Below, in pieces: positions 26,155-38,230 of a stretch of 64,000 nt of DNA. Origin of the DNA: Onchocerca volvulus (Eukaryota; Nematoda; Chromadorea; Rhabditida; Onchocercidae); assembly GCA_000499405.2 (NCBI GenBank), contig HG738138.1, positions 18,267,753 to 18,331,752 of the forward strand. Reading direction: 5' to 3'. How positions within the stretch are numbered: the stretch's first letter is position 1; every line of letters begins with the position of its first letter. The notes below the pieces were generated by a model that made no database searches, was not told the origin of the DNA, and worked only from the letters and a program-made list of their open reading frames with translations. Made by a program: the position numbers and the translations under genes.

Positions 26155-27795
26155 TTGTGTTCGGATGAGTGAACTGAAACAAATGAATGTAGAAAAGATT
26201 TGCGAGATAGCATGCACTGAAACACTGAGGAATTAAAAAAATCTGCAGAAGAGCAGTAAGAATGTAAGCGGAGATTAAAAATATAGAGGAAGAGTAAGTG
26301 AATGAAGAGATGACATAGAGTGAAAAGTTTTATGGATCATAGTAGTCGAGAGATGCAGTAAACATGGAAAAATAGAGCAAACGCATTAAAACTCGGAGAT
26401 GGTTGGTCTAAAACGAAGTTATCTCCATGGGCTACGGTCCGTGGACTACTGTGATAGAATTGCACACGTCACTGATTGTTACACTTTTTCCTTTTCTTTA
26501 TTTTTATTGATTGGTTCTCAGTTTTAAACTTCGGATAATTGTAAGCTACTTTTCCCGATTCTTCCTTGTCCAATATCATAATATTTCCTTCCATATGGAG
26601 CAAGCACTAGACATAAGCTAATCTAATTTATAATATAATCATCCGCATTACTATATCCGTTATTTTAGCTCCGCAAAACGTATGCATCATTTGCTGCACT
26701 GTTATACAAATGGCAGAAATTGCTAACTTATCGTACACTTCAACTGTCATTACTGCATGCACATGTTTCTTAGCAGATTTAGTGAAGAAAAAACATTTTA
26801 CTTCCCTAACTTTCGATCAATTTATATTCATGTGGTAGACCGTTTCTTTTTTTTAGGAAAACTGAACTTTTGATTGCTATATTGTTCACTTCAGATTGGA
26901 TGTATGAGATAAGGCGAAACGAGCACGACAATAAAGTAACTAAGGTTAGTTTTTGCTCATAGTGATTCATCGAATAAAATTGTCACTGAAAATATCTTGG
27001 AATTTTTGATTACGCGGAGATTTGTTATAACCTATCGCATAAGATACAGATCGTTATCTCATGCCTTGGCATGCTGTAGTGACATATTTCCTGGTAGATC
27101 TGATGTTTTATTAGGCAATAATTCCGAAGAGAAATGGTGAAAATACAAAGTTGTAGTTCTCTAGCTTGTGAACTTAGCAGCAATTTAAATAAAGAACATA
27201 TGAACTTGAATTCCGCGAAAGTTTTCATTTTGTTTATTCCCCGCAGGAAGTAGGGCACTAGTCAGAGGAAGGGCCAATATTAAAAAAAAAAAAAAAAAAA
27301 AAAAAAGCAATTAAATGAAGCGAAATTTATTCTGTTTAGCTATGGTTAGCTCACTTTTTTCAGGATAGTTCCGTATTTTCTTGGTACTATAGACAATACT
27401 GCCTTGTAACGGGCTTGTATATGCTCGAACCCTGGGAACGATCACTGTTCAACTGTCTATTATTTAGTATTTGTGCTTTTGTAATCTTTCTATCGTACAA
27501 ACTGTGGATTTTTGCCTAAGGTATTTGTGACAGTTGTATACTTATAAATCGGAAATTTCTCTCCAGGATCATGAATTCCAGAGTTCCAAAGTTGCAGTTA
27601 TTTTGATGTGTAGTTTCTATTAGTGGATAATTTAAAAAATTTAAATGGGAAGTTGCAATACTTTTATGAAAGGAAGCAATGCTTCACCATATTTAAATAT
27701 ATCCATGTTAGTATTAAAGATATGCTATTCTGATCGGTTAAATAATTTAAATTATTTTCTACGTGTTCTAGTATTTTATTCAAAAATTATAAGGA
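26155..27795. promoter_or_regulatory. Divergent upstream region of ZFPL1 and ATG12
   Basis: This 1.6-kb region lies between two divergently transcribed genes and must hold both promoters. I can point to no specific element. It contains a run of 25 A at 27282-27306. The region around 27425 has a weak resemblance to a tRNA B box, but no cloverleaf can be drawn. Confidence 0.4.
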
Positions 27796-28498
27796 ATGAC
27801 CGAAAATACAAAAGTAGAAATCTTATTGAAAGCAGTCGGTGATACGCCAATATTGAAGCAAAACAAATGGACAGTTGATGAGAAAAAAACAGTGGCGGAA
27901 TTAAGCATTTTTTTGCGAAATTATATGAAGGTATCGATTATTCCTCGATTATGCCCACTTTTTGTATATTGCTTTCGTATGTTTCCTGCAAAAATTAAAT
28001 GTGCCTTAAGTAAATTTTGACTTGAAGCTATTGTTGAAGTATTAGTGGAAAATATTGGGAGGTGTCAATAGAAGGGCGACTCACATTTTAAAAAATTCTT
28101 ACTAGCGAAAGAAACAATAACAAACATTAAAGGTCAGCAAAAACCAAACTTAAAAGTAAATTGAATACAACTGAAATGTCGGGATTCATAAGTAATGTAT
28201 TTGCTCTACTTCTAGACATCTTTCTGATCGAAACCATAACATCCGATATTATTGCACTCAAGGGCACATATTTTGCTCCTTGATATGTACTATTTAATAT
28301 TAGTTTATAATTAGAATCATTCCATTTTATTTAATGCTTCAAAGATTTCAGCTTAATGACAGCGATTCTTTATTGCTTTTTATTAATCAGTGTTTTGCAC
28401 CGTCACCAGATCAAACAGTGCGGAATTTGAAGGATTGTTTCGCACCGGGTGATTCAAAGTTAGTCATCAATTATAGCAAGACACAAGCATGGGGTTAA
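27796..28498 (+). CDS. ATG12: Autophagy ubiquitin-like protein ATG12
   Basis: Two exons (27796-27930 and 28352-28498) give a 93-aa ubiquitin-like protein. Diagnostic features are the ATG12 core FINQCFAPSPDQTV, the following LKDCFAPGDSKLVINY, and the invariant C-terminus SKTQAWG, whose last glycine is conjugated to a lysine of ATG5 through ATG7 and ATG10. The ATG12-ATG5-ATG16 complex then acts as the E3-like factor that lipidates LC3/LGG proteins at the phagophore. The protein is shorter than vertebrate ATG12 (about 140 aa) because the disordered N-terminal extension is almost absent. The C. elegans orthologue is lgg-3. The start used is the first ATG of the in-frame exon. The next gene on this strand, RFT1, begins 1.1 kb downstream. 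Confidence 0.95.
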
Positions 28499-29645
28499 TT
28501 TCGCTATGTAATTATTCTTTCTTTCTCGCTCTACAGTTCTTTTCTTTCGTGTTAAGAGAATTTGCTGAATGATTCTCGGATATATATCTAAATTTTGCTT
28601 CGAAATTATTGTTTAATGGGTAATTTCATCATCCCCTTCCATTACCACTTATGTTTTTTATTCTTCTATTCAAAGAGAAAAAAAAAAATCACTTTATGTC
28701 TTTTATTAAGCACTGTTGAAATTCGTATAAAAGTTTCAACTTCAAGAAATATTTTCATTTTCGAATGATAAAACAGATATTCGCATTTAGCATATCTTCA
28801 AGATTATAATCATGCTTTTTATGTTTTTGCACCCTATTGCCGTACTTTTATACGACCTTTGATATGTTGAGGGCATTTGGATTACTTTGTTATATTTGTA
28901 AGCAAACATTATTGATTGATAGCAACATATTCTGATTATGAAAATACCAATAATATTAGGGAAGAAGTTTCATCAGTCTTGGAAAATATCAATAAATTCA
29001 GTTTCATGTTAATCAGTTAAAGGGATCGATTGCTGTAATGTGTGTGAATCGAATTGAGGGAAATATTTTCTATAGTTTTAATATGGTATTTCATTTTCAG
29101 ATTTTACGCTATATTTTATATTGTGTCAACAGATTAAAATTGATTCATTTAATCTGTGTCTCGATCACATTCAGAATTCACCATTCCTTTTTCATGTTTC
29201 ATGAATATCTTTCGCAGTATTTATATCGAAATAAAATATTCTAAAAAACAAAATGAAGAGTTGTATTATTGCCAGGATGTTTGGAAAACATGTAAATGTC
29301 ATTATGGATTGACACTTTTCGAGTAACTTATATTTCAAAAACACCAAATTACTAAACGGATAGGTGAAAGTGAAATTGAGATTATTTATTTATCATTGAA
29401 ATTAATTCAAATTTTTCTTGAAACAGTTGAGCTTTTATGATTTAAAACGGTATTTGGATTTGTTTTTGGTTTTTTATCTTTCCGGGGACTTCATTTCTTG
29501 AATCTTTGAGATATTTTAAAAGTGATGAAAGAAAATAATATGATAACGTTTACTTGTAATTGAAGGGTATGACTGTTTTGTGATCTCATTGCTCAAACAA
29601 AGTTTGATGTAACTTGAATTTATTGATGTGTCCTGGATTGCTGTG
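28499..29645. other. Intergenic between ATG12 and RFT1
   Basis: AT-rich sequence with no exon that I can support. It holds the 3' region of ATG12 and the promoter or trans-splice outron of RFT1. Confidence 0.5.
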
Positions 29646-30504
29646 ATGGATTCGTTGGCATCGTCTTTCATACATAATTTTAGCGGACAGGTTTATGATA
29701 ATGGAATTTTCTGTTTTCAATTAAATTTTTGTTAAAACTATGAAAGGAAATTACATCTACCAATTTCGCATACAGGGTTCGTTAAGTAGTTGCAGTCAGT
29801 CATCCAGATATATGTTGGTGTTTTAGTGATATCGCTTTTTTCTTATTCTCATTAACATCGATATGAGCACTTTGAGGACCAGATAATTGTGGATTAAATA
29901 AATTGAAAGTAATGAAATTTCAAGCAAATAAAGTAACTGAGAAGGATTCTTTCAGTTGCTTTCTCGCATGATCTCATTCGGCATAAATATGTATTTATTA
30001 CGGCGAATTGATAGCGATGCTTTGGGCCTTGTCAATGTCAAGTAATGAATTTTGAGAAATTTGGATTCACAGTTTTCGGCAATTTCTATTATATTTCCAC
30101 CTGCTAGCATATGTTTGAACTTTTAATGCTTAGTAGCATAAATGAAATGTAAAATTTCCTGTTTCTATAGATTTTTTCAATTCAAAAATGTCTGGAAAAT
30201 ATGTCAGGATAATACCGAAATGATATATTTCAATTTGGATGAAAATTAGTTAAGATATATTTAAAAAATAATAAAAAAATTTCATTAGTATAAAAGTACT
30301 TTTCTTTTTCAGTTTGACGTTATTTTATTCAACAACGATTTTTCTGGTACGTGAACCGTTCCGGAAGGTATTTCTCGCAAATGATATACCACTATCAATT
30401 GTTGTTACACATTTATGGTTTGCGTAAGTTTTTTCTGCACATTACAGTATATACTAGCCGTAACTTATTACGTTACAGTGTTCAAAAAAAGATTTCAAAA
30501 ATCT

Positions 30505-30546
<42 letters not shown>

Positions 30547-33500
30547 AAACGAGATTTCCTAATTTCTTTAGACCCAATTTTAATTTGACGAGATCTAATC
30601 TTAATTTTAGTTTTTTTAATTTTGACGTTTTCCAGACCAATAATATGCCCATTGATAGCTGCTCTGTTGTATCTATGTTTTTGGCTACCTTTTTCAACTG
30701 TACCAGATACTTCATTGGTACCATCATATGTTGCCGCACTGTCAATGTTTGCATTCTCTGCTTGGCTAGAATCGTTCGCTGAGCCTTATGTCATATTGTC
30801 ATTACGATTCGGTATGGATGCTCAGTACGCCTTTGCTCAGGGTTTCCTGGTTATAACGCAACGAGTTTTTGTACTTGTCTTAATCATTACGATACCAATG
30901 TTACCCGTTTATGCATTCTGCTGCGCACAGGTTTGTTTGAAAGGTAGAAAATATAAAAAGATAAGGAAAGGAATCTCGGGAAAAAGAAAAAATGCAAAAG
31001 CATTATAAATGTGAAAAAATCGCATAAAACGCTGAACGCGGGGAACGGAATAGCTAACGGTAGCAAATTTAAATTTCAGAAAAAAAAAAAAAAAAACTGT
31101 TCATTACCATAGTAGTTGAGTTTTGCTGCGTCTGAATCATATCCAAATCTCGCTTGTTATGTAAAATCTTTTTTTTTTTTTTTTATAATTACCATCTTTA
31201 TTAATACTTATTTACTATCAGTTTTTCTCCAACACACCTTCCATTCTACAATGATTTCAGATTTTATCATCTTTCTTTTACACTGCTTTGAGCATATATC
31301 TATTAATTTCTGGCATTCAGTCTGCTGTGCCACCTATCAGAGATTTCAGCATGATGTCACTTTATCCAAGTTTTCCGAAAGTTTTCTCAAAAGAGGCACT
31401 TTTTAGTTTCAATATTTTATAATTCATTATGATTTATTTCTTGTGTTATAGATAATTCTAGGTAATTTTTTGCATGCATTATACGGAGTTTATATTGAAA
31501 TTAATAACCGGAAAAACTAAAAATTTCAGAATCGTTCTTTATTGGGAACTTTTACTGTTCATTCAATTTTTAAGCAGGCAATTACAAATGGTACTGGCTA
31601 CGTGCTTGCATTCACAAATTTCTTTTCCTTATCAGATCAAGGCTAGATTTATCAATTTTCAAATCATATTTTAATTCAGTTTAAATTTCGCTTTGAGTAA
31701 ATGCCACTTTTTATCAGTATGCTGTATATTCATTTGTAATCTTTTTTCCATTCGAAAAGGACTAGCTTCAAAAACGAATTGTAAATTAATTTATTTTTAG
31801 CGGTTTTCGATGCAGTCGATAAATTGGGTAGTTTGGTCGCACGCATCATTTTCGCACCGCTTGAGCATTCTGCTTATTTGTATTTCTCTTCATGCCTTCG
31901 AAGAACTACTTCGGCGAAAGATCAGACTGAGGTATATTTAATATAAAGCATTGAGTTTTAAAATTTTTCCCTATTTCCTGACAAACTGAATTTTTGTGTG
32001 ATTTGCTTATTTATCTTAAATGAATGTGTCATTTAAATTCAAATCTTTTGAGATTAAATGGTGGATCTATTCTTATTTTCTTTTACGCATGTTTTGCGAA
32101 TTTTGAAGCTTCCAGTTTATAGATGCATGCTACATATATATCCATCGTTTGCAGATTGATGTGAAAAAGGGGATTAGTGCAATGAATAGTCTTCTGCACA
32201 TTGTTACTGTAGTTGGTACTGTAATATTTATTTTTGCAATATCTTATTCTCCTCTTGCTATCAAAATATATGGTGGCGCTTTATTAATCAATAATGCAGA
32301 TAAGTTTCTTAGAAACATCAAAATAACTAACTAATAGGCTTTAAGTTTTGAAAAAAAGAAAATATGAAAATTGGCACTTGAAAAGTTTTGGGCGATATTA
32401 AAACAGGCATTTCTCGTTTTTAGCGATATATTGCTACTATCTTGTTGTACTTTGCTTTAATTTACTTTTTGTTCATTTTTTGAAATTCATTTGTTTGTTA
32501 TTTCTAGCTTTATTTTATGTTAGTATGTTACATTATTTTAATTTTACCTTACTTTATTTAACCGAAATCAGGCAATTTTCATGTTTCATTCTTTATGAAT
32601 CAATAGATATATCCTGTTGAACTTACGTTTTTTTCAAGTGCGAATATTCTGAGACTTTACTGTTTCTACATAATTATCATTGCAATCAATGGTATTGTTG
32701 AATGCTTTGCTATGGCAACAATGGACGAAGAGGAGGTTTTGTTCTTAAGAATTAATGTAAAAAATTGATCTGAATTTGCAAATCAGTTGGACATTTTCCC
32801 GTTTTTTTCTTTTATTAATAGCCCTTCTACTAAATGTCTCATCCATCATTATTATTTTCAAGAATATTGGATATGAATCTTAATGTATTATACCGGTTAG
32901 GTAGGGCATAAATGCATATAATAAGCAGTTAGTTTACTCAGCCAATGGATGAAAATGGAAAAAATCATCATTCCATCCATTGGTTTGCCTATCGATCTGG
33001 CCGCAGTGTATGATTAGTTTTATTAACTAAGTTCTTGGATTAAGTCCCACCACATTTTTTCAGTTGCCAATCTAATATTATGAGTAGGCACTTTTTCTCC
33101 GGTAATTTTTTTAATTATCCAATTTGGATACAAATTTTATCTTTGTAACACTTGTTACAAAATTCCAGCTTCTTTCGCATGGATGGTTTTTATTTCTTTC
33201 CTCTCCCATCCAGATATTTCTATCGTCCGTGTTTTCGTTCGTTATCGGTGCATATGGTTTAATACTGGCAAATATAATCAGTATGCTAATGCGAATAGCC
33301 TATAGGTAAGCGTTTATTTTGTTGTGATTTTAGTAATTTTCCAAGATGGATTTAAATAGAATAAAATTTTGTTCCGACTGAATCTGTATAAATAAAAATG
33401 TAAATGTTCGCTGTTCTAACTCCTGAAATCTTCGAAAGTTCTTCATCGGTTGCTTTGGAATTTTAACATAACATTGCATTCGAATGGACGCATGTTTCTT

Positions 33501-36396
33501 TACAGATATGCTTACTTTTTTTTTTTTTTACTTTTCATACGTGTAACAGATAGAAATATGCGTTTTTTGATATTTTTCTCTCTTTCTCTCTCTCAGACCA
33601 TAAGGATAAACATGTTTACCGCCAAAACGTTCCAGTTCAGAAAAGTGGGGTCAACCAATTAAGAGGCGACACGATGAAGATAGGGAGAGGAGCCCCGAAA
33701 GGATTTAAAAGGACAGGATTTGGAGCTGGAGTTCAAATTCAAGTTCGGAGTTCTTACACCGATACAGCAATAGTAACAACTCGAAGCTCAAAGCAGCACA
33801 ATGGTAGCAACAATCCGGCAATTAAAGTTGGAAAGTTTCGAGTTCAAATTCAGATCCAGTTACAAATCAATTTCGAGAACAGTTCGGGTGCAACCGATCT
33901 GCTTTAGTTCATCCAAATAATGCCTCGCAGAAAACCAAACTTAGTCTTCGTACTCGCAGAGCAGAAATACTGCGACGGTTTATTGCGAATCAAATGAGAA
34001 AGAGGGCATCAGCGAACAAAGCGAAACAGACAAAGAATGGCCGGAATACGTACCGGGAAAGCAGCAGAACGACGTGCAGCCAGTTTCAGGATGCACGGTT
34101 GCGAGCACAGCTGAGATAGGCTGAAAGACGTCAAGGAAAAACAACAGATCAGCGTGAAACATAAATCAATGCTCGGCAATCACGCGATTGCAATCACTTT
34201 GCATTCCGTTACAACCCAACTGATGATTATAGTTTGAGCCCTCTTGTTCTCATCGGCATTATGAATAAAGAGTCTTCTTAGTTCAAAGCTCTGAAATTTA
34301 AATGAAAGGAATGTGTTATGTCCTGGAAAAATGAAACTGTCTCAACTTGGAAGACCGCCAGAGCCCCTAAAAACTTTGCTTGCCGGATATACCGCCCAAT
34401 CAAAGCATTTGCTATCTAACATCAGGAAATACAACTCGTGCTTCCAAATGACATCGTTGGACGCAGAAATCGTAATAAATCACTTCTTGCCAATATTCAA
34501 AATGAAAGGGCAAATTTATCATGAAGCCGGCTGCCTGCTTTCGTTACCAGATAATTAACATAAATTCCTACGAATGTATCTCACCGGTGACAGCAATGAT
34601 GAATTGAATGCACGCTGCGGAATTTATACCGACATAAAAAGATCCATCGTTTCCCAACTGCAACAGCTTTACGAAAAAAAAAAAAAAAAAAAAAAGAAAA
34701 AGAAACAATGTGGTGCAATTTAATTTAAGAGACTGCAGTTCCCAATTCGATTGATGTTTTGCAATCACCACAAAAATTGCTTCTCAACATGGACAATTAT
34801 GTGTAGCGTGTTTTAGAGTCATCAAACCAGACAATCTCGATATCTACACAGGCAACGGAATTAACAAAAATTATTATATACCTACAAACATTGAGAAATT
34901 AAACATATTAGAAACATCGCTTTCTCTTTCTTTTCTGTCGGCGAAAGCCGAAAGATGTCAAATAACACCATTACAATTATTGTAAACAAGGAGTGCTAAA
35001 GTCAAGTGGCGTAACATAGTTTCAAAGGAATGATAAACATGTTTACCGCCAAAATGCTCCAATTCGCAGATAAACAAAGTGAGACCGACCAATTAAGAGC
35101 CGATACTATGGAGAATAGATAAGGGAAGAAGCGCCGAAAGGATTTGAAAGGACAGGATTTGGAGCTAGAGTTCAAATTCAAGTTCGAAATTCTTACGCGA
35201 CGCAGCAGTAGCAGCAGTTCAGAATTTAAAGCGGCACAGCAATAACAACAATACAAAAATTCTGTTGAGCAGTATTCATACAAGTTTGAAGGAAAGAATA
35301 ATCCAGTGATCAATTCGACTGGATATTCTCTGATAATTGTTTTTTACAAGAAATTACTCCCCCCATCAATCAGTAAAACTTTCTCAAGAGGATTCTTCTC
35401 TGTCACCAAGACGTAGAAGACTTTTCAGGTACTTATTGTTGACTTAGCCGAATCCCAATCCAACCAGATTACGATTCAAATTGCAATTCAATCAGATTTT
35501 TTTCCCCAACATTCTCCACTTAACCAGATTGAGCCACAGCAATGCATATATATCAGAAGTAAATAAAAACATGCGTGTATTCGAATGCAGTGTTGTTACA
35601 AAATTTCAAAGCAATCGGTGGGATTTTTCGGGGATGAAGATTTCTAACAAATGAACACTTACATTTTTATTTAAATAGATTGAGTGGACCTGGACACGCA
35701 TTGTCGTGGCAACATGTGGCCATCCAACTAGTACTGTAATAAAATTAAACTAATTATTCACTCTTCAGCTGGCGGCATATTCGAAAGTTCTCATGCGGTC
35801 AAATTAGTTTTCTGAAAGCACTTCCAAATTTCTCAACAATTGTGCTTCTCCTTTTTTGTCTTATGATAACATCACTTTCGCTTCTGGTCAGTTTCTTGAA
35901 ATTTTATCAGAGTTTTACGAAATTTCACAGTGAATCAGTTTCTGTCCTGCTTGAAAAAAAAGTGAAGACGTCGGTATTCACTGCTCCTGATCTGGAAATC
36001 TATTTCTCTGAATTAAAAAAATATCTGCAACTCTTTATTCCCGTCTCCCATCTTCCTTTTACAGATAGAGTTGGTAGAGATCTTCAGTTCAGATTTCATT
36101 AGAATTCCTTACTTTTATGACTCATTGCCATTGTTTTATCACTTCACAAAAATTTCCATTTCTTGAATTCAAATCAATAATAAATTCTATTGAATTAAAA
36201 AGCAAATGAAGTTTTAGATCAATTAGAGTAAGTTTAATTTTAGATTTTTGGTGGAGTTGATGGTATAATGCACAGCGCCGCACACTTAGCTGTTGGATGT
36301 TCCTTACTCATTTTTGTTATCAATCATATCTATCAAAATGACATACATATTGCCAAATTTTTATACGACAAGTCATTGGGAGCTCATAATGATTAA
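29646..36396 (+). CDS. RFT1: RFT1 family ER membrane protein (N-glycosylation)
   Basis: Eleven exons join in phase: 29646-29690, 29956-30041, 30313-30423, 30636-30930, 31530-31641, 31801-31931, 32155-32303, 32639-32735, 33169-33305, 35769-35886 and 36244-36396. They give 477 aa (human RFT1 is 541 aa). Recognised segments are LFYSTTIFLVREPFRK, the WLESFAEP motif, QAVFDAVDKLGSLVARIIF, the YCFYIIIIAINGIVECFA segment, GAYGLILANIISMLMRI, SWRHIRKF and the C-terminal AAHLAVGCSLLIFVI. The protein is very hydrophobic, with roughly a dozen membrane segments. RFT1 is required for N-linked glycosylation at the Man5GlcNAc2-dolichol step in the ER. A direct flippase role has been disputed. Intron 5 appears to start with GC (GCTAGA) instead of GT. 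Intron 9-10 (33306-35768) is enlarged by a Helitron remnant. Confidence 0.93.
30508..30538. repeat. Poly(T) tract in RFT1 intron 3
   Basis: An uninterrupted run of 31 T lies about 100 bases before the acceptor of exon 4. Confidence 0.9.
33605..33757 (+). repeat. Helitron-associated direct repeat, copy 1
   Basis: This begins GATAAACATGTTTACCGCC and continues to TTCTTAC. It shares most positions with 35032-35196 in the same orientation, including GGATTTGGAGCT and GAGTTCAAATTCAAGTTCG. It lies at the left edge of the Helitron-derived island. Confidence 0.8.
35032..35196 (+). repeat. Helitron-associated direct repeat, copy 2
   Basis: Second copy of the 33605 repeat, about 1.4 kb downstream and slightly longer. 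It is followed by AGC-rich codon-like repetition (GCAGCAGTAGCAGCAG near 35203). The pair could mark two partial insertions of the same family, or a tandem rearrangement of one. Confidence 0.8.
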
Positions 36397-37479
36397 AGTT
36401 TCCATCATCATTAAGTTTAGAAAGTATGCACCGTCGATTTTACATGCTTTTGTATTCCATACGTTAAAAAAATATTAGGCTATCAATTTTTTTAATTTAC
36501 TGATGATTTCAATATCTTTTAGAGATTTTAGAAAAAAAATACGGTACTGCTCTATATTCCCTACCAAAATTTTTTTATTTTATTAATTACATGGTTATAT
36601 TTGTCATATAAAGTATCGAAATTGTTCAATTTTTTCGAGCGTTCAGTAAAATGTTCTTCCGCTGTTATTTTTTTGTCTTTTACATGTATATAGATTTGGA
36701 GCTGTGTGTGTCTCACTATTCAAGAATTCAGGTTTTGTGCAGACTTTTGGAACTTATATCAAATATAATTTGAGATTTATGCAACTTGCTCAAGTCTTGA
36801 CTGCTGATTCTGTCCTTTAACTTAATAATATTCCAGGCAATCGCGGGAACGAAAAAAAAAAAACGGCGTCAATGAAAATTATTGCATGCTTGGATTCAAT
36901 TGCTTGCTGCGATTAAAAAATTCTGGAAGTTTCATTCTGAATTTGGAATTGTTGGCCATATAGCAATTATTCCGTACAATTGTACTTTTTTTTTTTCTCT
37001 ATTTATACGGCACTATATAACTTAGTAAGATCAAAAAATCTAATTAAGACTAAAAATAATTTAAGAAAGATAAATTTAATGAATAGTTCAATCATTCATT
37101 ATGTTTCGATAATATATCCATGATCTATAGCCTCTATTACCAAAGTCATTACGATGCACAATAAATCATTAAATGCTTTAATCTTAATTTCTGTTAGATT
37201 ATTCTTCATGCTGTAAATTTGTATGTTTTCTATGCTTTTTCAGAAGATATATGTGTTACAATTGTGATGGTTATAGTAATTTGAGTAAAAAGAATAAAAC
37301 CAAAAAAACTCTCCAAACTGTTAAGATGTTTAACTTACTAAATAAAATAAAAATAACTAAAATCAAATTAATTTTTTAATTAATTAATTACCCTTTGATG
37401 GTTGATGGTTTTTTTGGACTTTGTTTTTTTTTTTTTTTTTTTTTTTTTTAAATGAACAGAATTTTTTTTTGATTAATTT
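36397..37479. other. Intergenic downstream of RFT1
   Basis: Holds the RFT1 3' region. It is AT-rich, and I see no gene. A T-rich run begins at about 37420 and leads into the mitochondrial insertion. Confidence 0.5.
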
Positions 37480-37785
37480 TTTAATTAATTTATGATTTTT
37501 ACTTTAGTAATTTTTTTTTTTATTTTTGAGGGATTTTTGTTTTTGAATTTTTGTTTTTGAACTGGTTTTGTTATTAAATGTTTATTAAAAACTTGGGTTT
37601 TTATATAAGGTTGTCTTCTGCTCTATGATTTTTAAATGGCAGCCTTAGTTTGGGGGCATAAAAGTAGCGTAAGTGATTTGTTTTTTTAATGGTTTCAAGT
37701 ATGAATGAAGTTTTTAGCAGCTTTTTTGCTTATTTTTTAAAAAACCTCTGTCCCATGTTTTATTGGTTATTGAGTTTCTATTTTT
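37480..37785 (+). pseudogene. Nuclear copy of mitochondrial 16S rRNA (rrnL) fragment
   Basis: Extreme T and G richness on one strand is typical of nematode mitochondrial coding strands. Conserved large-subunit rRNA blocks are readable in order: TGTTTATTAAAAACTTGGG at about 37579, TTTAAATGGCAGCC at about 37630, and the region corresponding to GGTAGC(A)TAA...CTTGTTTTTTAAT...AGTATGAATGA at 37660-37710. These belong to the domain IV-V part of 16S rRNA. The left edge is uncertain. The fragment is only a few hundred bases and sits in nuclear intergenic DNA, so it is a NUMT, not a functional gene. Confidence 0.82.
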
Positions 37786-38022
37786 TTTCTTTGTTAGTGG
37801 TTTTTGATGGTTGAAAGTTGCACTTTTTGTTGCTTATTATATTATTTTGGGTTATTGAGCTGGTTTGGGTGGTTCTGTGTTGTCTATGTTAATTCGCTTT
37901 GAGTTGTCTAGTCCTGGTGGTTTTGTTTTTTGGTAGTGGTCAAGTTTATAGTTCTGTTCTTACTATGCATGGTGTTTTGGTGATTTTTTTTTGGTTATGC
38001 CTATTTTAATTATATTTAGCAA
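37786..38022 (+). pseudogene. Nuclear copy of mitochondrial cox1 5' end
   Basis: Read with the invertebrate mitochondrial code (TGA = Trp), the sequence gives ILGYWAG followed by LGGSVLSMLIRFELSSPGG. After frameshifts it continues with SGQVY and TMHGVLVIFF and VMPIL, in the order of the cytochrome c oxidase subunit I N-terminus. The in-frame TGA and at least two single-base frameshifts show it is a non-functional nuclear insertion. It abuts the rrnL fragment directly and in the same orientation. Homology stops at about 38022, just where the cox1 motif GGFGNW would follow. Confidence 0.88.
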
Positions 38023-38230
38023 CGTGCTGATAATAATGATAACATCATGATGATATTGGCGACAGCTATCATTACAATTGGATTTTCAGAGAAGGATATT
38101 TTTGCAGTGTCTTTGGATCTTACCTAAGATTTAAGGTTTAAAGTTTAAAACTCGGATATGACAACATATCACCACATTTCGCCGTGGTAATTGTGAGAAT
38201 GATAATAATCATGAGTTTTGCCTGAGCGAA

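Larger units (their letters stand above)
33605..35600 (+). mobile_element. Degraded Helitron fragment (N-terminal helicase-like region)
   Basis: A GC-richer island in RFT1 intron 9-10 encodes broken pieces of the Helitron_like_N region on the + strand. In order these are an arginine-rich low-complexity start (about 33960-34150, with RFIANQMRKRAS), FRYNPTDDYSLSPLVLIG (near 34200), then KMKLSQLGRPPEPLKTLLAG and IRKYNSCFQMTS (34320-34450), GQIYHEAGCLLSLPDN (to 34556) and YLTGDSNDELNARCGIYT (34575-34645). Stops and frameshifts separate them, so the copy is dead. I see no Rep (HUH) or helicase domain in the window, so it is strongly 3'-truncated. An A-rich run at 34675-34700 and a second copy of its 5' part follow. 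The outer boundaries are estimates. Confidence 0.8.

Noticed and set aside
27405..27450. tRNA B-box-like sequence on the minus strand
   Set aside because: No A box at the right distance and no acceptor stem can be drawn.
32290..32310. A second apparent ATAAGT donor, in RFT1 after exon 7 (GCAG|ATAAGT)
   Set aside because: Using the GTTTCT donor at 32304 keeps the frame into the exon at 32639 and gives a sensible RFT1 alignment, so no unusual donor is needed.
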